DNA of 64,000 nt from the NCBI RefSeq assembly GCF_001984575.1, contig NZ_LZNS01000001.1, forward strand, positions 3,785,210 through 3,849,209. Direction: 5' to 3'. The notes below the pieces were generated by a model, which saw nothing but the letters and a program-made list of their open reading frames with translations, had not been told where the DNA came from and ran no database searches. Source of the DNA: Streptomyces sp. MP131-18. GTDB lineage: Bacteria > Actinomycetota > Actinomycetes > Streptomycetales > Streptomycetaceae. The position numbers and the translations under genes were made by a program. This document shows positions 51,227 through 60,221 of the stretch, one piece after another. Numbering within the stretch: the stretch's first letter is position 1; the number at the start of each line of letters is the position of its first letter.

Positions 51227-52290
51227 GCGTGCAGGCGGCCGTGCTGATCACGGTGCTGCTGCTCGTCGGCAGTGGCTTCTTCGTGGCCTCGGAGTTCGCG
51301 CTGGTCGCGGCCAAACACCACCGGCTCGAACAGGCGCGTGCCGAGGGCGCCCGGGGCGCACAGGCCGCGCTGGCCGGAATGCACGAGCTGTCGCTGATGC
51401 TCGCCGGAGCCCAACTGGGCATCACCGCCTGCACGCTGGGGCTCGGCAGCATCTCGGAGCCGGCCATAGCGCACCAGGTCGACCCGCTGCTGCACGAGCT
51501 GGGCCTGCCGGGCGGGCTGTCGTACGGCCTCGCCTTCCTGGTGGCGATGACGGTGGTCGTCTTCCTCCACATGGTGGTCGGCGAAATGGCGCCGAAATCG
51601 TGGGCGATCTCGCACCCGGAGCGTTCCGCGATGCTGCTGGCGCCGCCGTTCCGCGCCTTGGTGCGGGCCGTCAGGCCACTGATCCGGGTGCTGAACGAGA
51701 TCAGCAACGCGCTGGTGCGGGCCTGCCGCGTCACCCCGCGCGAGGAGCTGGTCCCGGTGCACGACAGGGAGCAACTCACGCACCTCGTCGCCGAATCACA
51801 GCGGCTCGGGCTGATCAGCGAGACCGACTCCGGCCTGATCACCCGGTCGCTGACCGAGCCCCAGGCGCCGGTCGGCGCCGCGCAGGTCCCGGCCTCCCGC
51901 ATCGCGGAAGTGGCCGCGGACGCGGGCACCGACGCGATCCTGGCCGCCGCCGCGGCCAGCGACCACACGCGGCTGCTGGTACGCGACGGGCAGCGGGTAC
52001 TCGGATCGGTCCACGCCAGGGACGCGGTGGTGGCGCGGGCCGCGGGCCGCCGGGTGACCGCCCGCGAACTGGCCAGGCCGGTGCCGGAGCTGACGCCGGA
52101 GGACACCGTGGCGCACGCCGTCGAACAGCTGCGGCAGCAGCGTGCCTCCCTCGCGGTGGTGCGGGGCGCCGATGGCCGGGTGACGGGGCTGATCAGCCTC
52201 GACGACCTGCTGGTGCGGCTGATGGGACCGGCCGGGCCCCGGGCGAGGCCGGCCGCGCCCGTGCCCGCGGCGGGCGGTCCCGGCCGCTGA
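51223..52290 (+). CDS. CNNM/CorC-type membrane protein 2
   Basis: 355 aa. CNNM membrane domain (GSGFFVASEFALVAAKHHRL, LAGAQLGITACTLGLGSISE, MVVGEMAPKSWAISHPER), then a reduced CBS region (DHTRLLVRDGQRVLGSVHAR, VTGLISLDDLLVRLMG). It lacks the CorC_HlyC domain present in its neighbour. GTG overlaps the previous stop, so the two probably form a hetero-oligomer or act together. Confidence 0.9.
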   Translation: MSVQAAVLITVLLLVGSGFFVASEFALVAAKHHRLEQARAEGARGAQAALAGMHELSLMLAGAQLGITACTLGLGSISEPAIAHQVDPLLHELGLPGGLSYGLAFLVAMTVVVFLHMVVGEMAPKSWAISHPERSAMLLAPPFRALVRAVRPLIRVLNEISNALVRACRVTPREELVPVHDREQLTHLVAESQRLGLISETDSGLITRSLTEPQAPVGAAQVPASRIAEVAADAGTDAILAAAAASDHTRLLVRDGQRVLGSVHARDAVVARAAGRRVTARELARPVPELTPEDTVAHAVEQLRQQRASLAVVRGADGRVTGLISLDDLLVRLMGPAGPRARPAAPVPAAGGPGR

Positions 52291-52298
52291 CGCGGGCC

Positions 52299-52485
52299 CG
52301 GCCATGATGCCGCCTTCGAGGAACGCGATGCCGTGGCGGGCGTGTTGTTGGCCAGGTCGACCAGCGGCCGCCCGGCCGGATCGAGGGTCCGGTGGACCGA
52401 GTCGTGGTCGAGCGGACGGACGATGGTCAACGGTCCGGCCGCGACGGCCTCTTCGACGGTGCCGGCCACGGCGGAGCGTGACGGG
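52299..52485 (-). pseudogene. fragment of an imine reductase/6-PGDH-like NAD(P) oxidoreductase
   Basis: On the minus strand: AGTVEEAVAAGPLTIVRPLD, HDSVHRTLDP, GRPLVDLANNTPA, then, after a junction that changes frame, RHGIAFLEGGIMA. This is the end of the Rossmann domain of imine-reductase-like enzymes; the start (glycine motif) and all of the C-terminal domain are missing, and a short deletion removed the helix between TPA and RHGIA. Lies beside an HxlR gene that often regulates such enzymes. Confidence 0.72.
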
Positions 52486-52536
52486 CGCGGTATCGGCCCC
52501 GCGGAATCGTGGTCGCTCCTCTTTTGTTCTCTTCCT

Positions 52537-52558
52537 TACAGCGTGAATCAGCGCTGTA
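52537..52558. promoter_or_regulatory. palindromic operator candidate upstream of HxlR gene
   Basis: TACAGCG (52537-52543), 8-nt spacer, CGCTGTA (52552-52558): exact 7-bp arms, between the oxidoreductase remnant and the HxlR gene. Spacing and place fit a winged-helix dimer site. Confidence 0.6.
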
Positions 52559-52598
52559 CGATCGGCAAGTACCTGACGGATGGGGAAGAGGTGACCGC

Positions 52599-52973
52599 GT
52601 GCCGGGCCGGCCATACAGCTGCGGAATTGACGTGGGCATCGACGTCGTGGGCGGCAAGTGGAAAGTGCTGATCCTCTGGGCGGTGCACGACCGTCCGCGG
52701 CGGTTCGGGGAGTTGAGGCGCATGGTCCCCGAGGTCAGCGAGAAGGTGCTGATTCAGCAGCTGAGAGAGCTGGAGAAGGACGAGATCGTGCACCGCGAGG
52801 CGTTCGGTGAAGTGCCGCCGCGGGTGGAGTATTCGCTCACCGATTACGGCGTCGCGCTCAATGCGGCGCTCGCGCCACTGGCGCGGTGGGGGGCGGAGCA
52901 CAAGGAGAGGATGCAGAAAATCCGGGACCGCGATGCGGAATCCGTGAGCTGCAAAGTCCTGTCCGGCACATAG
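52599..52973 (+). CDS. HxlR-family transcriptional regulator
   Basis: 124 aa winged helix. GIDVVGGKWKVLILWAVHDR, PRRFGELRRMVPEVSEKVLI, QQLRELEKDEIVHREAFGEV, PPRVEYSLTDYGVAL are the family core. A Cys near the N-terminus (YSCGID) is the usual redox/aldehyde sensor position. GTG 52599 with GGGGAAGAGG upstream. Its likely target gene next door is a remnant, so the regulator may now control only itself. Confidence 0.9.
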   Translation: MPGRPYSCGIDVGIDVVGGKWKVLILWAVHDRPRRFGELRRMVPEVSEKVLIQQLRELEKDEIVHREAFGEVPPRVEYSLTDYGVALNAALAPLARWGAEHKERMQKIRDRDAESVSCKVLSGT

Positions 52974-52974
52974 C

Positions 52975-52998
52975 GCCCCGGCCCCCCGGGGGTCGGGC
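52975..52998. terminator. bidirectional hairpin between HxlR and cyclophilin genes
   Basis: GCCCCGGCCCCC (52975-52986) pairs with GGGGGTCGGGC (52988-52998) with one bulge; lies between convergent stops. Confidence 0.6.
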
Positions 52999-53712
52999 TC
53001 AGTCGACGCTGACGGACTCGATCACCACGTCCTCGACCGGGCGGTCCTGCGCGGCGGTCTCGGTCCCTGCGATGGCGTCGACCACCGCGCGGCTCTCGTC
53101 GTCGGCGACCTCACCGAAGATGGTGTGCATCCCGTTCAGGTGCGGGGTGGCGGCGACGGTGATGAAGAACTGCGAACCGTTCGTGTTGGGCCCGGAGTTG
53201 GCCATGGCCAGCAGGTAGGGCTCGTCGAAGACCAGTTCCGGGTCGATCTCGTCCTGGAACTGGTACCCCGGGCCGCCCATACCGGTGCCCTCGGGGTCGC
53301 CGCCCTGGATCATGAAGTCGTCGATGACGCGGTGAAAGATCGTTTCGTCGTAGAGCGGCTCGTCGCCCTCCTGGCCGGTCCACTGGATGGAACCGTCGGC
53401 CAGGCCCGCGAAGTTGGTCACCGTCAGCGGCGCGGACTCCGGGAAGAGCGTGACCGCGATGTCGCCCTCGCTGGTGTGGATGGTGGCGCTGGTGACGTCC
53501 CTCGCCTCGGCGTCCGCGGGGCCGCCGGAGGCCGCCCCGTCGCCCTCCTGCTCGGGGGCCGACTCGTCGCCGCCCTGCTCGGGGGCCGACTCGGACGCTT
53601 CGGGCGGCGTCGTCTCCTCGTCCCCGCTGTCGTCGTCCGAATCCGAACCGCAGGCGGCGAGCAGGCCCACGCAGAGCAGCGCGCCCGCCAGCCGGCGAGG
53701 AGAGCGAATCAT
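52999..53712 (-). CDS. cyclophilin-type peptidyl-prolyl isomerase lipoprotein
   Basis: 237 aa. Lipoprotein signal (MIRSPRRLAGALLCVGLLAAC; lipobox LLAAC), an acidic Glu/Ser/Gly-rich linker of 60 residues, then a cyclophilin domain: FHRVIDDFMIQGGDPEGTGM (catalytic Arg, Gln), MANSGPNTNGSQFFITVAAT, HLNGMHTIFGEV. It should fold exported proteins outside the membrane. ATG 53710-53712. Confidence 0.95.
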   Translation of the reverse strand: MIRSPRRLAGALLCVGLLAACGSDSDDDSGDEETTPPEASESAPEQGGDESAPEQEGDGAASGGPADAEARDVTSATIHTSEGDIAVTLFPESAPLTVTNFAGLADGSIQWTGQEGDEPLYDETIFHRVIDDFMIQGGDPEGTGMGGPGYQFQDEIDPELVFDEPYLLAMANSGPNTNGSQFFITVAATPHLNGMHTIFGEVADDESRAVVDAIAGTETAAQDRPVEDVVIESVSVD

Positions 53713-53844
53713 GTCGGATGCCTTCCGGGTACGTACGTGCGGGGGACAAGGACCACGGTCATCATGCACCACGCGTGCCCCGGCCGTCTCCCCCTCCCGC
53801 GGCCCCGCACGCCGCCCGCCGCACGCGTCCCGCGTCCCGCGGGC

Positions 53845-54414
53845 TCAGCCGGTGACGCGGGCCGCCGGGAGCGCGGCGAGCAGCGCGTCCACCGTCTCCG
53901 ACGGCGTCTGGTCCGAGGTGTCGAGCCACAGCCCGATCCGCGGGGTCGACTCGCGCAGCGAGGCGTCGAGCGCCGCGACGGTCCACGGGCCGTAGCCGTC
54001 CTTGGGGCGGGCCGCCTCGCGGGCGGCGACGGCCTCGGGGCGGGGCGCGAGCACGACGACGTAGAGCGGGCGCGTGCGCACCTGCGCCACGTAGGGCGCC
54101 AGGTCCTCGCCGATCACGATGTCCTGGACGACGGCGGTGAACCCGGCGGCCGCGTACAGGTCGGCGGCGGCCGCGGACAGCCGCTGCCGCAGGCGGAGTT
54201 GAGCCGTGGCCTCGTCGGACCCCGCCGGCGTCGGCTCGTGGCGGCCCGAGACGATCATCCTGCGGAAGGTGTCACCGCGCACGTGCGCGGCGCGGGGGAG
54301 CCGTTCGGCCAATGCCTGCGCGATCGTGGACTTGCCGGACGCCATGACGCCGGTGATCAGCACGACGGCACCGCTCAACTCCTCGCCGGTCAACGCCACT
54401 CGCCGCTCTCTCAT
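53845..54414 (-). CDS. P-loop kinase (AAA/zeta-toxin-like nucleoside kinase)
   Basis: 189 aa. Walker A VLITGVMASGKSTIAQALAE, VRGDTFRRMIVSGR, FTAVVQDIVIGEDL, and RPKDGYGPWTVAALDASLRE. Resembles chloramphenicol-phosphotransferase or gluconate-kinase-like small-molecule kinases. The substrate is unknown. ATG 54412-54414 with GATAAGG immediately upstream; divergent from the DedA gene. Confidence 0.85.
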   Translation of the reverse strand: MRERRVALTGEELSGAVVLITGVMASGKSTIAQALAERLPRAAHVRGDTFRRMIVSGRHEPTPAGSDEATAQLRLRQRLSAAAADLYAAAGFTAVVQDIVIGEDLAPYVAQVRTRPLYVVVLAPRPEAVAAREAARPKDGYGPWTVAALDASLRESTPRIGLWLDTSDQTPSETVDALLAALPAARVTG

Positions 54415-54501
54415 CCTTATCGGTGGTGTAGGAACGATATCCAGGGGCTCGCGTCGGTTCGATCGATAATCTGATCTCCCCTCCTCCTGGACGGCCTGTG
54501 T

Positions 54502-55227
54502 ATGGATGCACTCGCGCTCGGCCCGGCCTGGATGGCGCCTGAGCGGCTCATCGACACCTTCGGTCTCATCGGCATCGTCGTCATCGTCTTCGCGGAGTCG
54601 GGTCTGCTGATCGGTTTCTTCCTGCCGGGCGACCCGCTGCTGTTCACCACCGGGCTCGTCGTCTCCTCCGGCGAGTACCTGGACTATCCGCTCTGGCTCG
54701 TCTGCACGCTCATCGTCACCGCCGCGGTGACCGGTGACCAGGTCGGCTACGCCTTCGGCCGGCGGGCCGGCCCGGCCGTCCTGAGCCGGCCGGGCGCGCG
54801 CTTCCTGACGGAGGAGCACCTGGTGAAGGCGCAGGTGTTCTTCGCCAGGCACGGCAGGGCCTCGCTGGTGCTGGCCCGCTTCGTGCCCGTGGCCCGGACG
54901 TTCATGCCGGTGCTCGCCGGGGCGGGCCGCATGGACTACCGCACGTTCATGACGTTCAACGTGCTCGGGGGCGTGCTGTGGGGCGCGGGCGTGACGCTGC
55001 TCGGCGCGGGACTCGGGCAGGTGGCGTTCGTGCGGGGCAATATCGGGCTGATGCTGCCGGTGATCGTGCTGCTCGCCGCCGTGCCGACGGCGGCCGAGTA
55101 CCTGCGGCTGCGCCGCTCGGCGCGCAGTGCCGCGCGTGCCCGCAGTGCCGCGCGTGCGGTGCGGCGGGCGGGGCAGAGCGAAGCGCCCCCGGTCACCGCG
55201 GACCGGAGGCGTCGTCCCCGGCCGTAG
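54502..55227 (+). CDS. DedA/VTT-family membrane protein
   Basis: 241 aa. ESGLLIGFFLPGDPLLFTTG, GDQVGYAFGRRAGPAVLSRP, FARHGRASLVLARFVPVART and GAGRMDYRTFMTFNVLGGVL are DedA hallmarks, with the functional Glu and Arg residues. Thought to flip lipid carriers. Arg/Ala-rich C-terminal tail. ATG 54502. Confidence 0.93.
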   Translation: MDALALGPAWMAPERLIDTFGLIGIVVIVFAESGLLIGFFLPGDPLLFTTGLVVSSGEYLDYPLWLVCTLIVTAAVTGDQVGYAFGRRAGPAVLSRPGARFLTEEHLVKAQVFFARHGRASLVLARFVPVARTFMPVLAGAGRMDYRTFMTFNVLGGVLWGAGVTLLGAGLGQVAFVRGNIGLMLPVIVLLAAVPTAAEYLRLRRSARSAARARSAARAVRRAGQSEAPPVTADRRRRPRP

Positions 55228-55247
55228 CGGATACGGCCGGCGCGGGA

Positions 55248-55532
55248 TCAGCTCGCCGCGGGCTTCGCCTCGTCCACCGTGCGTGAGCTGGTGACGTCCC
55301 CGGGGGCCGCCTGAATGGTCTTGGCGGGCGGCTCCTGAGCCTGCGGCTGGGCCGCGCCGTCCTGCGGTGGCGCTGCGGAGGCGCTCTCCGCCTTCATGGC
55401 GGCCGTCTCGCTCTTGAGGATGCGTGCCGACTTGCCCAGCGAACGGGCGATGTCGGGCAGCCGCTTCGCTCCGAAGATCAGCAGCACGATGATCGCGAGA
55501 ACAACCAGCTCCCGCGCCCCGATCTGACCCAT
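55248..55532 (-). CDS. tatA: Sec-independent translocase protein TatA
   Basis: 94 aa. N-terminal membrane helix (ELVVLAIIVLLIFGAKRLPD) with the FGxxxLP hinge, then an amphipathic helix (IARSLGKSARILKSETAAMK) and an Ala/Pro/Gln-rich tail. Forms the Tat pore; serves the Rieske and Dyp substrates in this window among others. ATG 55530-55532 with GGAGGTGG 6 nt upstream. tatC is not in the window. Confidence 0.93.
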   Translation of the reverse strand: MGQIGARELVVLAIIVLLIFGAKRLPDIARSLGKSARILKSETAAMKAESASAAPPQDGAAQPQAQEPPAKTIQAAPGDVTSSRTVDEAKPAAS

Positions 55533-55761
55533 GAAATCCACCTCCAAGGAGACGCACTCCGACGTCCCACACCATCGGCAACGGTAGCGCGGCCGGGGTG
55601 AAGTTTGAATAAACCGGAAGTCAATACCTGAGCGTAGCGACCGCCGGAACGGACACCTCCCTGAGCCGTTCGTCCTGTGACATGATCCCCACCGCGCTGT
55701 GGCGCACGGCACAGGCGCACGACGAAGGACAAGGACGGGACAAGGGGCGGGGGCCGAACGA

Positions 55762-57093
55762 ATGCGGCTGAGAAATGTGATCGTCGGGGCCGTGGCCCTC
55801 GGCACACTGGCGGCCTGCGGCGGCGGATCGGACGACGACGGCAGCGGCAGCGGCAGCGGCAGCACGGACAAGACCGGCACGGGCGGGGACGCCGCGGGGC
55901 AGGAAGCGGAGCAGGACGACGCCCCCGCCGCGCCCGCCACCCAGCTGACGGTCCCGGCCGCCTACGACACCGGGCGCGGCTGGGAGACCGCGCTGCCGCC
56001 GGGTGCCGCGCCCCTGGTGCTGCCGGGGGCGGGGGCCGTCGCGCTGTTCGACGAGACGAGCGGCACGGACGGCAGGTTCACCGTGTACGACGCCGCCACC
56101 GGCGAGGTGCTGTGGTCGAGCGCCGCCCTGGAGCCGGTCGGCGAGAGCGCGTCGCTCGAGGCGTTCGCCACGACGGTGAACGGCGAGGACTACCTGGTCG
56201 CCTGGTCCGCGGGCACCTCGGGGGCGGGCGTCATCGACCGCGGCGACGAGCTCGTCGTGCTCGACATCTTCGCCGCGGACGGCTCGGGCGACGCGGTCGA
56301 GCCGCTGCACCACGTCGAGGTGCCGGGCTCGGGCGAGGCCGCGCCCGGCGGCGCCGGGCTGATGCTGGAGCTTGAGGAGGACATCGTGGTCGGCGTCGAC
56401 CCGGCCACCGGTGTCACCACCGAGTACGACGAGGACGCCCTGGAGCCGCCGCCCACCTGCAAGGACTGCGACCCGGGCGGCGACATCGTGGCGCTGACCG
56501 CGAACGGCCCGCTGGTCGACGACAGCTACGCCTACGAGGGCTTCTGGGTGCCCGGCGGCTGGGCGGGCGAGGATGTGGCGCCCCGGGAGGCCGGTCCCGA
56601 CGCCGATGCCTCGGTCACCCCGGTCGGGGACGGCCTCGTGATCGCCGAGTGGAGCCGCAGCGACGGCCAGACGATCCGATCGGTCCTGGACAGCGCCTCG
56701 GGCACGACCGCCGCCACCGCGCTGTGCCCGGAGCCCGACGGCTCGGCCGCGGGCGCGGAGCACACGGCCATGTCGGCGAACGGCCGTTACCTCGTCCACG
56801 GGGTGCTGGTCTTCGATCTGGAGGAGGGCACCGGCCACTGCTTCGAGGCCACGCCGGACGCCAATGCGGTGCAGTTCAGCGCGGTCACCGACGCCGGTGT
56901 GGCGTTCGGTGTCGCGGAGGTGATGACGGAGGACTCGTGGGGCGGCACGCCCACGCCCGTCCAGCTCGACATCGCCTCGGGCGAGGTGGCGGAAACGGCC
57001 CCCGAGGCCGTCTTCCCGGTGGCCGACCTGGGCGGTGCCGGCCTGTTCACCGCGGATGACGAGATGCTGGTGGCCTACCTGCACGCCGGGTGA
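55762..57093 (+). CDS. lipoprotein with PQQ-like beta-propeller character
   Basis: 443 aa. Lipobox LGTLAAC near residue 19, a Ser/Gly/Asp-rich linker, then beta-rich repeats (VALFDETSGTDGRFTVYDAA, GEVLWSSAALEPV, ANGRYLVHGVLVFDLEEGTG). A CxxC pair (PPTCKDCDPGG) could bind metal. Function unknown. ATG 55762; the longer frame from 55699 lacks the lipobox context. Confidence 0.8.
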   Translation: MRLRNVIVGAVALGTLAACGGGSDDDGSGSGSGSTDKTGTGGDAAGQEAEQDDAPAAPATQLTVPAAYDTGRGWETALPPGAAPLVLPGAGAVALFDETSGTDGRFTVYDAATGEVLWSSAALEPVGESASLEAFATTVNGEDYLVAWSAGTSGAGVIDRGDELVVLDIFAADGSGDAVEPLHHVEVPGSGEAAPGGAGLMLELEEDIVVGVDPATGVTTEYDEDALEPPPTCKDCDPGGDIVALTANGPLVDDSYAYEGFWVPGGWAGEDVAPREAGPDADASVTPVGDGLVIAEWSRSDGQTIRSVLDSASGTTAATALCPEPDGSAAGAEHTAMSANGRYLVHGVLVFDLEEGTGHCFEATPDANAVQFSAVTDAGVAFGVAEVMTEDSWGGTPTPVQLDIASGEVAETAPEAVFPVADLGGAGLFTADDEMLVAYLHAG

Positions 57094-57148
57094 CACCCCG
57101 GCGGCGGGGCCCCCGGCTGCGGGCTGCGGGGCCCCGGGGGCGGTCGGC

Positions 57149-57586
57149 TCAGGACGCCTGGAGCAGCGGCTTGTTCCGCCATTTGAGGATCTTGTCGAAC
57201 GTCACGACCGCCCCGCCGCTGCCCGGCTGGTTGTCGAACTGCACCCGGTCGGAGAGCGCCTCGATCAGCCGCAGGCCGCGGCCTCCCGACTGGAGCTCGC
57301 GCGGCTCGGGGCGGGGCACCACCGCGCCGATCGGGAAGCCGGGGCCGCAGTCGGTGACCTCGATGCGGCAGACGTCGCCGTGGATGGAGGCGGTCACCCG
57401 GTAGCTCTCCGCCTGGGTGCCGCCGTGCTGCACGGCATTCGAACAGGCTTCGGAGAGGGCGACCGACAGCTCGTGGGAGATGTCCGCGTCGACTCCGGCC
57501 GACTCCATCGCCCCGAGCAGCAGCCGCCGGGCGAGCGGGACGCTGGCCGCTTCCCGCCGCAGTTGGAGAGACCACCAGATGCTCAT
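57149..57586 (-). CDS. RsbW-like HATPase regulatory protein
   Basis: 145 aa GHKL ATPase. LSVALSEACSNAVQHGGTQA (N-box Glu and Asn), VTDCGPGFPIG (G1), LQSGGRGLRLIEALSDRVQF (G2). Well-conserved motifs, so probably active. Binds a SigB-type factor or anti-anti-sigma; no partner adjacent. Second such orphan in the window (other at 43652). ATG 57584-57586 with GGAGGCGGGAG upstream. Confidence 0.9.
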   Translation of the reverse strand: MSIWWSLQLRREAASVPLARRLLLGAMESAGVDADISHELSVALSEACSNAVQHGGTQAESYRVTASIHGDVCRIEVTDCGPGFPIGAVVPRPEPRELQSGGRGLRLIEALSDRVQFDNQPGSGGAVVTFDKILKWRNKPLLQAS

Positions 57587-57805
57587 GCTCCCGCCTCCAG
57601 GCCGCGGCTCGACATATCTGTAGGTATTGCCTACCGGCGCGCACCGTAAGCGTGTGATTGACCCAACACCCCCCGTTCGGCGGAAGTATCGGGACGGACC
57701 TGCGGAAATGCCGACAAATCACCGTCTCGATACGCCCCCCACGCGCCACCTGGCCGTGCCCCCGCGCCCCCGCCGGTCCTGGCCCGGTGAGATGATGGCG
57801 CCGCC

Positions 57806-58576
57806 ATGCGTGCCGGAGCCGATCTGCGAGTGCTGCGCGCCGCGGTGTTCGCCGCGGCCTGCGCCACGCTGGCCGCGGCCGGGCACGTGTGGGCCACCGG
57901 GCCCGTGCCGCCACCGGCCGCGCTGGCGGCCGGCTGGGCCGCCGCGTTCGCCCTCGCCCTCCCGCTCGCCGGCCGGGAACGGCGTTCGGTACCCGCCATC
58001 GCCGCCACCCTCGCCGCCGCGCAGCTCGCGCTGCACGCCCTGTACTGCCTGGGCCGGCACGCCCCCGCGGCCGGTGGCGCCGAGCACGGCGGCGGCGCCG
58101 GGGACGCCATGGCGCTCGCGGCCCGTCTGCTGTGCAACGACCACGCCCTGGCCCTCACCGAGGAACGTGCCGCCCGCATCGTCGACGAGGCGGGGCTCGC
58201 CCCGCACCCCGGCGCCGCCCCCGGGGCGGCGGACGCCGCGGCCGGGCTCGGCGAGGCGTTCGCTTCGCTGGCGTCCGCCCCCATGCTGCTCGGCCACCTG
58301 CTGGCCGCTCTCGCCGCCGCCTGGCTGCTGCGCCGCGGCGAGGCCGCGCTGTGGCGGCTGATTCGCCTCTCCGCCCGCGTCTCCCGGCCGTTCCTGCGCC
58401 TCGTACGCGTTCTGCTGCGCGCCCTGCACGCCCCGCGGCCGTGCCCGCCGGCGCCCTGCCCGCCGCGGCACCGCCATCACCGGCTGCCCGCCCCGCGCGG
58501 CACCGTCATCGCCGCCGCCGTCACCCGGCGCGGCCCCCCGCACCCCGCGGCGCACCACCTCGCCCTCGCGGCCTGA
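57806..58576 (+). CDS. membrane protein at the head of the copper operon
   Basis: 256 aa, about four hydrophobic segments (VLRAAVFAAACATLAAAGHV, ALAAGWAAAFALALPLAG, AATLAAAQLALHALYCLG, APMLLGHLLAALAAAWLLRR) and a His/Pro/Arg-rich cytosolic tail (CPPRHRHHRLPAP, HPAAHHLALAA). His and Cys residues facing the membrane surface suggest metal handling; position next to YcnI and Sco supports that. No named family recognised. 93 bp before ycnI. Confidence 0.75.
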   Translation: MRAGADLRVLRAAVFAAACATLAAAGHVWATGPVPPPAALAAGWAAAFALALPLAGRERRSVPAIAATLAAAQLALHALYCLGRHAPAAGGAEHGGGAGDAMALAARLLCNDHALALTEERAARIVDEAGLAPHPGAAPGAADAAAGLGEAFASLASAPMLLGHLLAALAAAWLLRRGEAALWRLIRLSARVSRPFLRLVRVLLRALHAPRPCPPAPCPPRHRHHRLPAPRGTVIAAAVTRRGPPHPAAHHLALAA

Positions 58577-58669
58577 CCGCACCCACGGAACCGGACGGGT
58601 GCGCCCTCGCCGCGCGCTCGTCCGACCCCAGATCTCTTCCGATCTCTTCCGAATTCCGTGGAGTGCCCC

Positions 58670-59419
58670 ATGAGACATCACCGTTCACGCCTTGCCGCCC
58701 GCTCCGTGCTGGCCGCCACCGCCCTCGTCGCGCTGACCGCGGCGCCCGCGTGGGCGCACGTCTCCATCGACCCGCCCGAGGCCGCGCAGGGCGGCTACGC
58801 CACCCTCAACGTCAAGGTGCCCAACGAGCGCGACAACGCCTCGACCATTCAGCTCGAAATCCACCTGGACCCCGAGCACCCCGTGCCGTCCGTGATGCCG
58901 CAGCCCGTTCCCGGCTGGGACGTCGAGGTGACGACGGCGCCGCTGGAGACGCCCATCGAGGTCCACGGCAGCGAGGTCACCGAGGCGCCCAGCGTCATCA
59001 CCTGGAGCGGCGGCGAGATCACGCCGGGCACGTTCCAGCAGTTCCCGCTGTCCGTGGGGCCCCTGCCCGAGGACGCGGACCGGCTGGTCTTCGACGCCAT
59101 CCAGACGTACGACAACGACGAGGTCGTCCGCTGGATCGAGGAGCCCGTCGACGGGGAGGCCGAGCCGGAGAGCCCCGCGGCCGTGCTGCGCCTGACCGCG
59201 GCCGAGGGCGACGGGCACGGCGCCGCGGCCGGCGACGCGGCGGGCGGCGGGGCCGACCCGCAGGAACCGGCCGCCGACCAGGCCGCCGCGGACGGCGGCG
59301 ACGACTCCGCGAGCGACACGACCGCGCGCGTCCTGGCCGGCGTCGGCATCGCCGTCGGGCTGGCGGGCATCGCCTTCGGCGTCCTCGCCGGGCGCCGCCG
59401 CACCCCCGCGGGAGACTGA
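58670..59419 (+). CDS. YcnI/DUF1775 copper-binding membrane protein
   Basis: 249 aa. Signal peptide ending APAWA, mature N-terminus HVSIDPPEAAQGGYATLNVK with the copper-ligand His as residue 1, DUF1775 domain (PGWDVEVTTAPLETPIEVHG, VITWSGGEITPGTFQQFPLS), a charged linker and a C-terminal membrane helix (VLAGVGIAVGLAGIAFGVLA). Extracytoplasmic Cu binding. ATG 58670 with GTGGAG upstream. Confidence 0.93.
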   Translation: MRHHRSRLAARSVLAATALVALTAAPAWAHVSIDPPEAAQGGYATLNVKVPNERDNASTIQLEIHLDPEHPVPSVMPQPVPGWDVEVTTAPLETPIEVHGSEVTEAPSVITWSGGEITPGTFQQFPLSVGPLPEDADRLVFDAIQTYDNDEVVRWIEEPVDGEAEPESPAAVLRLTAAEGDGHGAAAGDAAGGGADPQEPAADQAAADGGDDSASDTTARVLAGVGIAVGLAGIAFGVLAGRRRTPAGD

Positions 59420-59555
59420 GCGCGGGCTGCGCCCCGCCCCGTCCCACCCCGCCCCGTCCCACCCCGCACGAGACCACGCGCACGACACCTTGCCACCGCG
59501 CCGCGGAACGGACGACCCCGTTCCGCGGCGCCCCACCACGCATCAGGAACCTTCC

Positions 59556-60221
59556 ATGCACCTGCGCACGATCACGACCGCCGCGGTCGCCGCGGCGACC
59601 GCGCTCGCCCTGGCCGCCTGCGGCAGCGAGAACGACTCCGGTGACGACGCCGAGGACACCCCGGCCGCCGACGTCTCCGGCGCCCACGCCGCGGACGAGG
59701 GCACGGTCCTCGACCAGCCGTTCGACAAGCCCGAGCTGGTCCTCACCGACACCAACGGCGAACCGTACGACTTCGCCGCCGAGACCGACGGCCACGCCAC
59801 GCTGCTCTACTTCGGCTACACCAACTGCCCCGACATCTGCCCGCTCACCATGAGCAACATCGCGGTGGCCGCGAACTCGCTCACCGAGGAGCAGCGCGCC
59901 GACCTGCGGGTCGTCTTCGTCACCACGGACCCGGACCGGGACACCCCGGAGTCGCTCGGCCCCTGGATCAACGCCCACGACCCCGACTTCACCGGCCTGA
60001 CCGGCGACTTCGCCGACATCCAGGAGGCCGCGCTGGCCCTCGGCGTCGCCATCGAACCGTCCTACGAGGACGACAACGGCGACATCGTCTCCAACCACGG
60101 CACGCAGGTCGTCGCGTTCCTCCCGACCGACGACAAGGCCCACGTCGTCTACACGGAGGGCGTCACGGCCGAGACCTTCGAACGCGACCTGCCCGGCCTC
60201 ATCGCCGGAGAGCTGCCGTGA
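59556..60221 (+). CDS. Sco1/SenC-family copper chaperone lipoprotein
   Basis: 221 aa. Lipobox LALAAC, acidic linker, thioredoxin-like fold with the CxxxC copper site (FGYTNCPDICPLTMSNI) and the third ligand His in SNHGTQVVAFLP. Delivers or reduces copper for cuproenzyme assembly (cytochrome oxidase CuA or radical-copper oxidases). Coupled to the next gene by a GTGA overlap. Confidence 0.94.
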   Translation: MHLRTITTAAVAAATALALAACGSENDSGDDAEDTPAADVSGAHAADEGTVLDQPFDKPELVLTDTNGEPYDFAAETDGHATLLYFGYTNCPDICPLTMSNIAVAANSLTEEQRADLRVVFVTTDPDRDTPESLGPWINAHDPDFTGLTGDFADIQEAALALGVAIEPSYEDDNGDIVSNHGTQVVAFLPTDDKAHVVYTEGVTAETFERDLPGLIAGELP

